Shown here piece after piece: positions 35,765-44,174 of a stretch of 64,000 nt of DNA. This DNA is from Spirosoma linguale DSM 74 (GTDB lineage Bacteria > Bacteroidota > Bacteroidia > Cytophagales > Spirosomataceae): contig CP001769.1 in assembly GCA_000024525.1 (NCBI GenBank), forward strand, positions 3,381,001 through 3,445,000, read 5' to 3'. A program made the translations under genes and the position numbers. Position 1 is the stretch's first letter. Each line of letters begins with the position of its first letter. The notes below the pieces were generated by a model, which saw nothing but the letters and a program-made list of their open reading frames with translations, searched no databases and had not been told where the DNA came from.

Positions 35765-36622
35765 ATGATTTGGATTACCCGCGAACGGCCGAAAATTGAC
35801 CGACTAGCCTGTCCGTGGCTCATCCGGCGATTCATCGACCCAACGGCCGACATTCGGTTTGTACCCGAATCGCAGGTTCTTGCCCAGGCCAGGGAGCTGG
35901 ATGCTGTTCCTTTCGACATCCCGGATGTAGAATACAGCCACTACGAAGACCGGTGCACGTTTGATTATTTCCTGCAAAAGCATAAACTCGATGATCCGGC
36001 GCTGCACCGCATTGCCGCCATCGTACGGGGTGCCGACACCGACGATCATACACTAGCACCCGAAGCGGCTGGTTTGTGGGCCATTTCGGCGGGGTTAGCG
36101 TTCAACATCAGTAACGATCAGCAGCTACTCGACCAGGGGCTGCTCATTTACGACGCCCTCTACAGCTGGGCCAAACACCTACAGACGGTCAAACACACCC
36201 AAAGCCCGACAGAGCGACTTCTGCTGGGGGTTCTGCACACTTACCAGGCCGCACCGGGCAAACGGAAGACGCCAGTCTGGGTAAAGGAGTTAAAGGAACT
36301 GATTCAGGATCAAATAGATACCAATCTGACGCTCAGTCTCAATGAGCTATCTGAAAGTTTAGCGGTCAATCCGGCCTACGTGTCGCGGGCCTTTTCGCGC
36401 TACTTCGATGATCTGTCATTTGGCGAATACATCCGTAAACTACGCATCGAGAAAGCCCTCTTTCTGCTCGAAACCACCAGCTACAGCCTTTCCGAAATTG
36501 CTTACCTGACGGGCTTCTCCGATCAAAGCCACTTTAGCCGGATATTCAAGAAACTGATTGGCAAAAACCCGTCTGACTACCGAAAAAATCAGCGAAAAGG
36601 TAAACCAGATACAAAAGGTTAA
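35765..36622 (+). CDS. ChrB-like sensor domain fused to an AraC-family regulator
   Basis: A 285-aa fusion. Residues 1-135 match the C-terminal domain of ChrB, the chromate-resistance regulator: WITRERPKIDRLACPWLIRR, FDIPDVEYSHYEDRCTFD and RIAAIVRGADTDDH. Residues about 185-275 are an AraC/XylS double helix-turn-helix (LSLNELSESLAVNPAYVSRA, then SLSEIAYLTGFSDQSHFSRI and NPSDYRK). So the likely sensor is joined to a DNA-binding domain from a different family than in classical ChrB. It heads a plus-strand unit ending in chrA, and is most likely its chromate-responsive activator. That function is inference from domain and context. Confidence 0.88.
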   Translation: MIWITRERPKIDRLACPWLIRRFIDPTADIRFVPESQVLAQARELDAVPFDIPDVEYSHYEDRCTFDYFLQKHKLDDPALHRIAAIVRGADTDDHTLAPEAAGLWAISAGLAFNISNDQQLLDQGLLIYDALYSWAKHLQTVKHTQSPTERLLLGVLHTYQAAPGKRKTPVWVKELKELIQDQIDTNLTLSLNELSESLAVNPAYVSRAFSRYFDDLSFGEYIRKLRIEKALFLLETTSYSLSEIAYLTGFSDQSHFSRIFKKLIGKNPSDYRKNQRKGKPDTKG

Positions 36623-36653
36623 ATCCATTCTATTTCTGGCCGGTCGGACGGCT

Positions 36654-36661
36654 TAATCTTG
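36654..36661 (+). promoter_or_regulatory. Possible -7 box (TAATCTTG) before the barrel-protein gene
   Basis: TAATCTTG differs from TAnnTTTG at one position and lies 23 nt before the ATG at 36685. It could be the promoter controlled by the upstream AraC-type regulator. Confidence 0.4.
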
Positions 36662-36684
36662 CAGCATCACGTTTTTTAACCGTT

Positions 36685-37203
36685 ATGAAGCAGATTTATT
36701 CTTTAGCACTCAGCCTGACAATCGTCGTGTCGCTCTTCGGTCCGGTAAAGGCCCAGACGGCTACGCCCCCCACCTATCCGCGTATGGTTGGCTACCTGGG
36801 CGTACTTCACCCCCTGGTTACGTTTGATGGAAATGGCAGTGAAACAAATTTCAATACGTATTACGTCGTTGGGTTTCCGATCGGGTTAAACTTGTGGAAG
36901 ACGAAACAGATTGGCTTTTCGGTGGAAGTAGTGCCAATCATCCGGGCCGAAAACGGAACCAGCCGGGTGGCAAATGTGCTGTTTCATCCGGGTGTGCTGG
37001 TCAACCTGGGCCACGATTTCACGCTGGCCAGCCGACTGGCTTTTGAAACATCGGGCCGGTATGGCTTTACACCGGTACTCAACAAAATTGTGAAAAAAGG
37101 CCCCACAATCAGTTACTTTGTAGCGGTTCCCATTCCCGTTCGCTTTGGCAACGACCGCCCCACGACTTTAACGGCGGGGCTGCAGTTTGGCATTGTTTTT
37201 TAA
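36685..37203 (+). CDS. Small exported beta-rich protein, probable outer-membrane barrel
   Basis: 172 aa with a signal peptide (MKQIYSLALSLTIVVSLFGPVKAQ). The remainder is strand-rich with alternating hydrophobic residues (FNTYYVVGFPIGLNLW, IGFSVEVVPIIRA) and ends in a C-terminal aromatic (TAGLQFGIVF), as outer-membrane barrels do. I do not recognise a named family. It lies between the ChrB-AraC gene (62 nt) and the DUF1259 gene (42 nt) on the same strand, so a part in the chromate response is possible. Confidence 0.7.
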   Translation: MKQIYSLALSLTIVVSLFGPVKAQTATPPTYPRMVGYLGVLHPLVTFDGNGSETNFNTYYVVGFPIGLNLWKTKQIGFSVEVVPIIRAENGTSRVANVLFHPGVLVNLGHDFTLASRLAFETSGRYGFTPVLNKIVKKGPTISYFVAVPIPVRFGNDRPTTLTAGLQFGIVF

Positions 37204-37245
37204 CGGAAGGGCACAGCCGGATACCTAAACTTTTCTACCAATTCC

Positions 37246-38214
37246 ATGAAACGACGCAATTTTATCCAGTCAGCGGTTCTGGCCAGTACCATCCCCCTCT
37301 GTGGGTCGCCTGACCCAGCCACCGAAAACGCTCGTACCCTGAAGACCCCGGCTCTATCCCCTGAAGAGCAGGATGCCATCGCTAAAGCAATTGGCAAAAA
37401 GGGTGCTTATAATGAAGCGCAGGCAACATACTCAATACCACTGCCCCGCAATGATTTGCGCGTTACCATTAACGGAGAACCCATACCCATCCCATTTGGC
37501 TTTGGCGGCTGGGTGGCGTTTAAAAAGACGCTGGACGGCAGCCAAACGGTTATGATGAGCGATACAGTACTGCTCGAAGCCGAAGTTAATCCACTGATTG
37601 ATGCCACTCAGGCGGCCGGGCTGGAGGTTGGTGCCATTCATAATCACTTTTTCTACGAACAACCCCGCATCTTTTACATGCACATTCATGGCATGGGCGA
37701 CGTTGCCGACCTGGCCAGAAAGTACGCACAGGCCATTGGAAATACGAAACTGTTTCCTGCCAATCAGCCAACCCCTTCACAAAACTCCGCTGCTCATCCG
37801 GGCAATGAACTTTTTGATCTGCCAGTGCTGGATGGACTCGTCAAGTATAAAGGTGTCGTGAACGGTCCTACGTATAAATACACCGTTGGCCGTGACGACG
37901 TACAGATTATAGCCATGGGTGCCGAAATGACAGCTGCCATTGGCTTAAACTCCTGGGCTTCGTTTGCCGGAAAACAGGACGCAGCACATATAGCGGGCGA
38001 CATAGCCATGCTGGATACTGAAGTCAATGCTGTTGTCAATACCCTTCGAAAACACAATCTACAAGTCGTTGCGCTGCACCACCACATGCTGGGCGAACAG
38101 CCGCGAACGGTCTTTCTGCACTATTACGGGCGCGGCCCCGCACCTGAACTGGCCAAAGGTTTTCGGGCAGCGCTGGATCAACTGGGCAAAGGAAAAACGG
38201 CCAATATGAAATAA
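37246..38214 (+). CDS. DUF1259 (LppY/LpqO-type) exported protein
   Basis: 322 aa with an N-terminal KRRNFIQSAVLASTIPLCG leader, which could be a Tat-like or lipoprotein signal. The body is a duplicated DUF1259 unit. One half carries AIHNHFFYEQPRIFYMHIHG (H132, H134), and the other ALHHHMLGEQPRTVFLHYYG (H278-H280), giving two parallel His-rich, probably metal-binding sites. The family occurs in Actinobacteria, Bacteroidota and others without a settled function. Here it is 25 nt upstream of chrA, suggesting a link to chromate or other oxidant stress. Confidence 0.85.
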   Translation: MKRRNFIQSAVLASTIPLCGSPDPATENARTLKTPALSPEEQDAIAKAIGKKGAYNEAQATYSIPLPRNDLRVTINGEPIPIPFGFGGWVAFKKTLDGSQTVMMSDTVLLEAEVNPLIDATQAAGLEVGAIHNHFFYEQPRIFYMHIHGMGDVADLARKYAQAIGNTKLFPANQPTPSQNSAAHPGNELFDLPVLDGLVKYKGVVNGPTYKYTVGRDDVQIIAMGAEMTAAIGLNSWASFAGKQDAAHIAGDIAMLDTEVNAVVNTLRKHNLQVVALHHHMLGEQPRTVFLHYYGRGPAPELAKGFRAALDQLGKGKTANMK

Positions 38215-38239
38215 TGAGGTTGTTTAACCTTCTCAACGT

Positions 38240-39388
38240 ATGGAATCGATCAACCTATCCTATACAATAACGGACCTGGTCCGGTATTTTCTCTACCTGG
38301 GCACGACCGGCTTCGGTGGTCCCCCTGCTTTGGTTAGCGCCATGCATCGGGATCTGGTTACCGAACGCAAGTGGGTCAGCGAGGAAGACTACCGCGAAGG
38401 TCTGGCACTGGCTCAGTTAGCTCCCGGTCCGCTGGCGGCTCAACTGGCCATCTACCTCGGGTATGTTCACTATGGGGTCATCGGCGCTACTCTGGCGGGG
38501 CTAGCCTTCGTACTGCCTTCGTTCGTTATGGTTGTCGTTTTGGGCTGGACCTACCGGCAATTTAACGGGCTTCCCTGGATGCAGGCTGTTTTCTACGGCA
38601 TCGGAGCCGCCGTTATCGGTATTATTGCCGTGGGTACATATAAACTTACTGCCAAAACGATTGGGAAAGATCTGTTGGGCTGGTGCGTGTTTGGGGTTTC
38701 GGCTGTAGCTACCGTGATTACGGAATCGGAATTAATCTGGCTGGTTCTTCTGTCGGGCGGAATTTACTGGTTTGTAAAAGCGCCATCCTCACGCGCGAAC
38801 GCAGGTATGGGTATCAGTATCGCCCCGTTCTTCGCACAGGTACAAGCGTTGTCTACAGACTCCATCCTTTGGCAACTGGCGCTGTTTTTTGCCAAAGCGG
38901 GGGCCTTTGTCTTCGGGAGCGGGCTGGCTATCGTACCATTTCTCTACGGGGGCGTTGTGAAAGAGTACGGCTGGCTCAACGAACAGCAGTTTCTGGATGC
39001 TGTGGCCGTCGCTATGATTACGCCGGGGCCCGTGGTTATCACGGTTGCTTTTATCGGGTATCTGGTGGCTGGCTTTCCCGGTGCGTGTGTCGCTGCGCTG
39101 GCGACGTTTCTGCCCTGCTATCTATTCACCATATTACCAGCACCTTACTTCAAACGGTGGGGAAAACATCCGGGCGTCAAAGCCTTTGTAGACGGAGTAA
39201 CCATTGCCGCCATCGGAGCCATTGCCGGTGCTGTGGTGGTACTGGCCCGACGGCAGTTAGTTGATGTACCCTCCCTGTTGATCGCACTGATCACCGTAGG
39301 GCTACTTTACCAATTCAAAAAAACGCCTGAATTAGCGGTAATCGGTGGGGCCGCCATCGCAGGCTTACTCCTTCGGGCCATTAACTAA
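38240..39388 (+). CDS. chrA: Chromate transporter, long-chain ChrA
   Basis: A 382-aa inner-membrane protein of the CHR superfamily, expected to expel chromate. It has the two homologous halves of long-chain ChrA. The N-half shows FLYLGTTGFGGPPALVSAMH and LAQLAPGPLAAQLAIYLGY; the C-half shows FFAKAGAFVFGSGLAIVPFL and VAVAMITPGPVVITVAFIGY. It is the last gene of the operon headed by the ChrB-AraC regulator. Confidence 0.92.
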   Translation: MESINLSYTITDLVRYFLYLGTTGFGGPPALVSAMHRDLVTERKWVSEEDYREGLALAQLAPGPLAAQLAIYLGYVHYGVIGATLAGLAFVLPSFVMVVVLGWTYRQFNGLPWMQAVFYGIGAAVIGIIAVGTYKLTAKTIGKDLLGWCVFGVSAVATVITESELIWLVLLSGGIYWFVKAPSSRANAGMGISIAPFFAQVQALSTDSILWQLALFFAKAGAFVFGSGLAIVPFLYGGVVKEYGWLNEQQFLDAVAVAMITPGPVVITVAFIGYLVAGFPGACVAALATFLPCYLFTILPAPYFKRWGKHPGVKAFVDGVTIAAIGAIAGAVVVLARRQLVDVPSLLIALITVGLLYQFKKTPELAVIGGAAIAGLLLRAIN

Positions 39389-39426
39389 ACGGCTGATGGA
39401 ATTCAATACCTGTAGTTCCGTTCTCT

Positions 39427-40425
39427 TTACTCGAAATTCTTCTTTTTCGTGCGCAGTTCCTTCACATCAAAGTCGAAGGATAGCGTGTTCATGCATTTGA
39501 AGTGTTTCATTGGGCACTCGTCAGCACCCGTAGCGGAACACGGACGACACCCCAACTCGGCGGCTTCGAGTCGAACGTGTGGAGTTTTATATGGGTAAAA
39601 CCCAAATTGAGGGGTCGAGCTTCCCCAGATCGAGTAGACTTTCTTACGAAAAGCTGCGGCAATGTGCATTAGTCCGGTATCATGGCTGAATACAAGGCGA
39701 GCCCGTTTCAGTATAGAGGCCGACTGGTTGATGTTAAAATACCCGCAGGCGTTATAAATCTGCCGTTCGCCAATGGCTTTTACAATGGCATTACCCACCT
39801 TCCGGTCGTTTTTATCCCCCAGAAGTATTATCGGGTAATTTATTTTGCGACATAGTTCAATCATTCGGGGCAGGGGCAATCGGCGGGTAACGTGCTGTCC
39901 TCCAATCGCGAAAGCCACATAATCATTCTGGTGGGTGGCCGGTAGCCAGTCGAACTCGACCTCATCCTTATACGGGATGAAGTAGTCCAGCCCCCGCCCG
40001 TCGTTTTCAATGCCCAGCGGCTGCACCGTTGCCAGGTATCGATCAACGATGTGTTGCTCGGAAAGGGCATTCACTTTAAAGTATACGTAGAGCCAGTTCC
40101 GAAACGACTGTTTTTTAACGCTGAACGACTGAACGCCCAGGGCGGTTCTAATCAACCTGCTGGTGAACGTATGCTGTAGGTCGATTACGTAATCGAACTT
40201 TTGAGCACGTAGCGTCCGAATCAGCTCGACTATGTTTCCATCCAGATAATGCCGTCCGGAAATATATGGATTATGCAATACCAGGGGCTGATAATCAGCT
40301 TTGGTGCAGAAGTGAATTACAGCATTGGGAAGTTGCTGCTTCAGGCAACGTACAACCGGCGATGTCAAGACAACATTGCCTATAGATGCAAATTGTAGAA
40401 TCAGAATGTTTACCGGGGAGGCCAT
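39427..40425 (-). CDS. Glycosyltransferase family 9 (heptosyltransferase-like)
   Basis: A 332-aa enzyme with the GT9 N-terminal motif ILILQFASIGNVVLTSPVV and the C-terminal site LVFSHDTGLMHIAAAFRKKV followed by SIWGSSTPQFGFYPY. Like the 34664 gene it ends with a Cys-containing stretch (CRPCSATGADECPMKHFKCM). It is probably involved in lipopolysaccharide core or capsule assembly. It is convergent with chrA and has its own promoter box. Confidence 0.9.
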   Translation of the reverse strand: MASPVNILILQFASIGNVVLTSPVVRCLKQQLPNAVIHFCTKADYQPLVLHNPYISGRHYLDGNIVELIRTLRAQKFDYVIDLQHTFTSRLIRTALGVQSFSVKKQSFRNWLYVYFKVNALSEQHIVDRYLATVQPLGIENDGRGLDYFIPYKDEVEFDWLPATHQNDYVAFAIGGQHVTRRLPLPRMIELCRKINYPIILLGDKNDRKVGNAIVKAIGERQIYNACGYFNINQSASILKRARLVFSHDTGLMHIAAAFRKKVYSIWGSSTPQFGFYPYKTPHVRLEAAELGCRPCSATGADECPMKHFKCMNTLSFDFDVKELRTKKKNFE

Positions 40426-40441
40426 GGTGTAATCATTTCTA

Positions 40442-40449
40442 CAAAACTA
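40442..40449 (-). promoter_or_regulatory. -7 promoter box (TAGTTTTG) for the GT9 gene
   Basis: An exact TAnnTTTG match on the minus strand, 16 nt before the ATG at 40425. Confidence 0.6.
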
Positions 40450-40477
40450 TTTTATTTGCCTCATCTCACCAAACCGG

Positions 40478-41572
40478 TTAATAAGTCCAAAATCGGGGCT
40501 TATTGGGCGTCCTGTAAAGGCTGTTTTCGCAAACAATACAGGATGGGTTAGTTGGGTAAGGAATAGACGTCGGGAAATCCACATCAGGCGCTCCCCGTCC
40601 TTCTGTGCGGTCTACGTACAAATAACTCACCGAGACACCCACAGCACCAAAATACCCATAAACGGGCTCTCCCGGCGTAGTTATACATTTCATATTGCCC
40701 TGCACCGACGATGGGGCCACATCAAATAATCCACCCGTATTGCTGGTCAGTTGCTGTACGCTTTTCCAGAACTGATACGCGTTTTTGCTCAGGGCCTGCT
40801 GCTCCACTTCCAGGTAATATCGACTTAATGAGGTGAAGGGAACATCGGTAATGGGTTGCCGACTGATCGCTTTCCCATTGATGTTTACATCAGAATTGAT
40901 ATTGACACAGGTATAACAACGGGTAATATCCCAGCAATCCGTGCAACAGGAAATGCCGGTATAGTAACTCCCGGACGATACGAAGGTTTTCTTACAGGCC
41001 GTAGGCATCTCATAATGTGTCCAGCTCCATTTGTAGTAGTTTCCGAGGGTATCGGGGTCTTTGGTATCGAGGTATACGGCCCAGGTTTGACGCTCGCGGG
41101 TTATTCCTACAGCCGGTACGTAGTTGGATTCGTAGTATAATTTCTGAATCGGCGGAGCGGCCGGCATTACTTCCGACTCCGACACGTAACGCTTCCCAGC
41201 CCTTGTCTGAATCGTCAGCGTATAGCGTCGGCCCGGCACACCCCGAAGGCCGTTGGCACTCGTTTGGTAAACGCCCCCCGGAGACTGCTCTTTCAGGGTT
41301 TCCTGGTTACCCAGGTTATCCGCAATAACGACTGTAGCACCGGGCTCCAGCAAGTTCACACTCCGAATCGAGTAATTGGATGTGCGCGTAAGCCTGATCG
41401 TATATGGGCCGGGCTGGTCCGTAATTTGCCCGTCTACAATCAGCATCGGATCAACACTGACCGTATCCGGCTGAAAGGGAGTTATGCAGGAAAACAGGCA
41501 AGTTATAAGTCCCAGCAGGGCAAGGCCTTGTTTTACTATTCGTGTTGAGGCTACTAGTATTTCCGTATTCAT
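40478..41572 (-). CDS. DUF4249 lipoprotein
   Basis: A 364-aa lipoprotein with a signal and lipobox (LLGLITCLFSC, C29), recognisable as DUF4249 by the early segment MLIVDGQITDQPGPYTIRLT, GVPGRRYTLTIQT and the Cys-rich region ISCCTDCWDITRCYTCVN. This family is normally encoded directly downstream of a TonB-dependent receptor, as here (53 nt), and probably works with it at the cell surface. The ATG at 41572 was preferred to a GTG at 41584. The ligand is unknown. Confidence 0.88.
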   Translation of the reverse strand: MNTEILVASTRIVKQGLALLGLITCLFSCITPFQPDTVSVDPMLIVDGQITDQPGPYTIRLTRTSNYSIRSVNLLEPGATVVIADNLGNQETLKEQSPGGVYQTSANGLRGVPGRRYTLTIQTRAGKRYVSESEVMPAAPPIQKLYYESNYVPAVGITRERQTWAVYLDTKDPDTLGNYYKWSWTHYEMPTACKKTFVSSGSYYTGISCCTDCWDITRCYTCVNINSDVNINGKAISRQPITDVPFTSLSRYYLEVEQQALSKNAYQFWKSVQQLTSNTGGLFDVAPSSVQGNMKCITTPGEPVYGYFGAVGVSVSYLYVDRTEGRGAPDVDFPTSIPYPTNPSCIVCENSLYRTPNKPRFWTY

Positions 41573-41625
41573 TATAATTGCCACCAGCGCGGCTTATTGG
41601 GTGTTCGGTACAGAAAAGCCCTTTC

Positions 41626-44037
41626 TCAAAACTTGAAATTATAGGTCAGCGATGGAAAAGCGGTTCCAAAGATTGACAGCTTATAGGCATCCGTAGCCGA
41701 AGCCGGGCTCAACTTGTAAAAGATCGAATACGCATTTTTATGGGCATACACGTTATAGACGGAGAAGACCCAACTGCTCTGATTTTTCTTCTTCTTGAGT
41801 GGATTCTGTTCAAACGTCATTGAGAAGTCGAGCCGGTGATAGTCCGGTACGCGCTGCTGGTTTCTGTCGAGGTAGATAGGTACAAGTATACCGGCCACCC
41901 GGGCGATAGCAGACGGCTGAGTCGTTGGGCGACCGGTGCTATACGTAAAATTCAGCGACATACTAAACCAGGTTGTTGGGCGATGCGTAGCCAGTACGTT
42001 GAGGGTATGTGGCTTATCGTAGTTGGCCGCGTATGCGTTACCGTTGTTCACGCGTTCACTAGCATAAGGGCCATCCATCGTTAGAAATGTGCGCGCGTAG
42101 GTGTAGCTCATAAAGCCCGTCCAGCGTCCTTTATTTTTCCGAAGCAGTCCCTCAAAGCCATACGCTTGTCCACTCCCCTGCACAATCTGGGTTTCAACAG
42201 CCTGTGCCAGTTGCAGTTCAGCTCCGTCCCGGTAATCAATGGCGTTGGTGAGGGTTTTGTAATATACCTCGCCCGATGCTTCAATGGCATTGTCGGTGGT
42301 GTTGGTAAAGTACCCCAGCGACCATTGGTCGGCAATAACGGGCTTCGTGTACATGTCGCTCAGGTGCCAGCGCGAGGTTGGCAGAGCCGCTGTGGTATTT
42401 GTTACCTGCTGAATGTACTGGCGCAGGCGGCTATACCCCGCTTTGATAGCCCGGCCGTCGCCCACCGTCCAGCGAATCGCCAGCCGGGGTTCCAGCCCAC
42501 CCGCCGAATGGTACACATTACCGGCGTCATACGTTTTCACCGACGCAACGCTTTCGTCTTCCTTCGGCCCGTTTTCCAGGTATGCACGAACAGTGGCGGG
42601 TCCCCGGTTTAGCAAAGCAGAATAGCGTAGACCGGCAATGATGGCAACGTTCGTATTCAACTTCCATTCGTCCTGAATATAAGCGGCCAGTTCATAGGCC
42701 CGTTCGCGGGCCAGGTCGACGGGAAGAACGTTGGAGTACGGGCCTGGTATGCGCGTATTGGGCTGGATCAGATAGTCGATAGCACTCACCCCCGCCTGCC
42801 ACTGGTGAACCTCATTGGGGGTAAACGTCAGATCTGATTTTATCTGCCGGTGCCAGACGCCCGATTTCAACTGAAAGGCGTTGGCCGAATCGGGAGAAGA
42901 CAAATCAGCCTGGTAGCGGCTCAGAATTACGGATGTAGCCAGATTGATCTGCTTACTCATAAAGTAATTCCAGCGCAGTACCGCGTTCATGGTCTGGTAA
43001 TTGAAGCGAGTCGATGACGCGTTAATTTCCTGACCGGACAGCGAGTCGGAGGCCAGTTTGAAGACGTCGGTACTGACGTATCCGGTAAGGGTTATCGTAT
43101 TTTTCTCGTTAGGCTGGTATTTGAGTTTCGATGTCAGATCATAAAAATTGGCCTGTGTCCCTCTCAGGTTTGGCGGGGCCAGTTTAAACAGAAAGTCGTT
43201 GAATGAAGCTCGTACAGCGGCCAGAAAAGACAGTTTGTTTTTGATAAGGGGCCCCTCAACACCCAGTCGGCTCGAAATAAGCCCAATTCCGCCATTGACA
43301 CCCCATTTCATGGCATCGGGCTCTTTTATTTTCACGTCCAGCACCGACGATGCCCTCCCGCCAAAAGCAGCAGCCACCCCACCCCGGTTAAGCGTGACAT
43401 CGCGAACTACATCAGGATTGAACACGGAGAAAAAGCCCATCAAGTGGCTCGAATTAAATACCGGCGCTTCGTCGAACAAAATCAGGTTCTGGTCGGCACC
43501 GCCCCCCCGAACGTTGAAACCCGGCGCGCCTTCGCCGACCGTAGTAACACCGGGCAACAGCAGCAGCGAACGCACCACATCGACTTCACCCATGAGGGGC
43601 GGAATCCGCCGAATGCTGCGAATGGTCAGTTGAGAAACTCCAATTTCGACTTTACGAACATTCCGGTCAGGAGTTTCGCTGGTAACCACAACTTCGTCAA
43701 GGTCTTTGGCATCATCGTCCATGGCGACCTCACGAAACAGCGTTTTTTGCAGAGAAATGGTATCCTGCTTAGGGCGGTAGCCTACGTGTGAGAAGCGGAG
43801 AATATAATTTCCAGGCGGAAGTTGTACCGTGTAAAAACCATCTTTAGCCGTAACGTACCCTTTCGACACGTTCAGCACTACGATATTGACGCCCTGAATC
43901 GGTTTACCGGTCTTTGCGTCCCGCACATAACCCGTAGCTGAAAACGTAGGCGGGTTGTTACCCGAATCATTTTTTTGCTGAGCGAATGCCCCATTGAGAA
44001 GCCATAAAGAAAGCAACAGTAAACGTAACAAATGCAT
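41626..44037 (-). CDS. TonB-dependent receptor with N-terminal carboxypeptidase-like domain
   Basis: An 803-aa outer-membrane receptor. After the signal peptide (MHLLRLLLLSLWLLNGAFAQ) comes a carboxypeptidase-regulatory-like domain (ATGYVRDAKTGKPIQGVNIV), then a plug domain (VVRSLLLLPGVTTVGEGAPG, FNVRGGGADQNLILFDEAPV), and a 22-strand-type barrel ending in LTYNFKF. It is paired with the DUF4249 lipoprotein rather than a SusD-like protein, so it is not a classical glycan-uptake SusCD pair. The substrate is unknown. Confidence 0.92.
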   Translation of the reverse strand: MHLLRLLLLSLWLLNGAFAQQKNDSGNNPPTFSATGYVRDAKTGKPIQGVNIVVLNVSKGYVTAKDGFYTVQLPPGNYILRFSHVGYRPKQDTISLQKTLFREVAMDDDAKDLDEVVVTSETPDRNVRKVEIGVSQLTIRSIRRIPPLMGEVDVVRSLLLLPGVTTVGEGAPGFNVRGGGADQNLILFDEAPVFNSSHLMGFFSVFNPDVVRDVTLNRGGVAAAFGGRASSVLDVKIKEPDAMKWGVNGGIGLISSRLGVEGPLIKNKLSFLAAVRASFNDFLFKLAPPNLRGTQANFYDLTSKLKYQPNEKNTITLTGYVSTDVFKLASDSLSGQEINASSTRFNYQTMNAVLRWNYFMSKQINLATSVILSRYQADLSSPDSANAFQLKSGVWHRQIKSDLTFTPNEVHQWQAGVSAIDYLIQPNTRIPGPYSNVLPVDLARERAYELAAYIQDEWKLNTNVAIIAGLRYSALLNRGPATVRAYLENGPKEDESVASVKTYDAGNVYHSAGGLEPRLAIRWTVGDGRAIKAGYSRLRQYIQQVTNTTAALPTSRWHLSDMYTKPVIADQWSLGYFTNTTDNAIEASGEVYYKTLTNAIDYRDGAELQLAQAVETQIVQGSGQAYGFEGLLRKNKGRWTGFMSYTYARTFLTMDGPYASERVNNGNAYAANYDKPHTLNVLATHRPTTWFSMSLNFTYSTGRPTTQPSAIARVAGILVPIYLDRNQQRVPDYHRLDFSMTFEQNPLKKKKNQSSWVFSVYNVYAHKNAYSIFYKLSPASATDAYKLSIFGTAFPSLTYNFKF

Positions 44038-44174
44038 AGAGCCGGGTTTAGGAAACGTTGAATAGGCTAACCAGTCAACTGATAACTAATAAGATAAAGG
44101 AATAAGTCAATATATTTACCCTATCCCCTATCTTCATTAACCAACAATTAATCCTTTTTCAGCCCAATTCTTCT

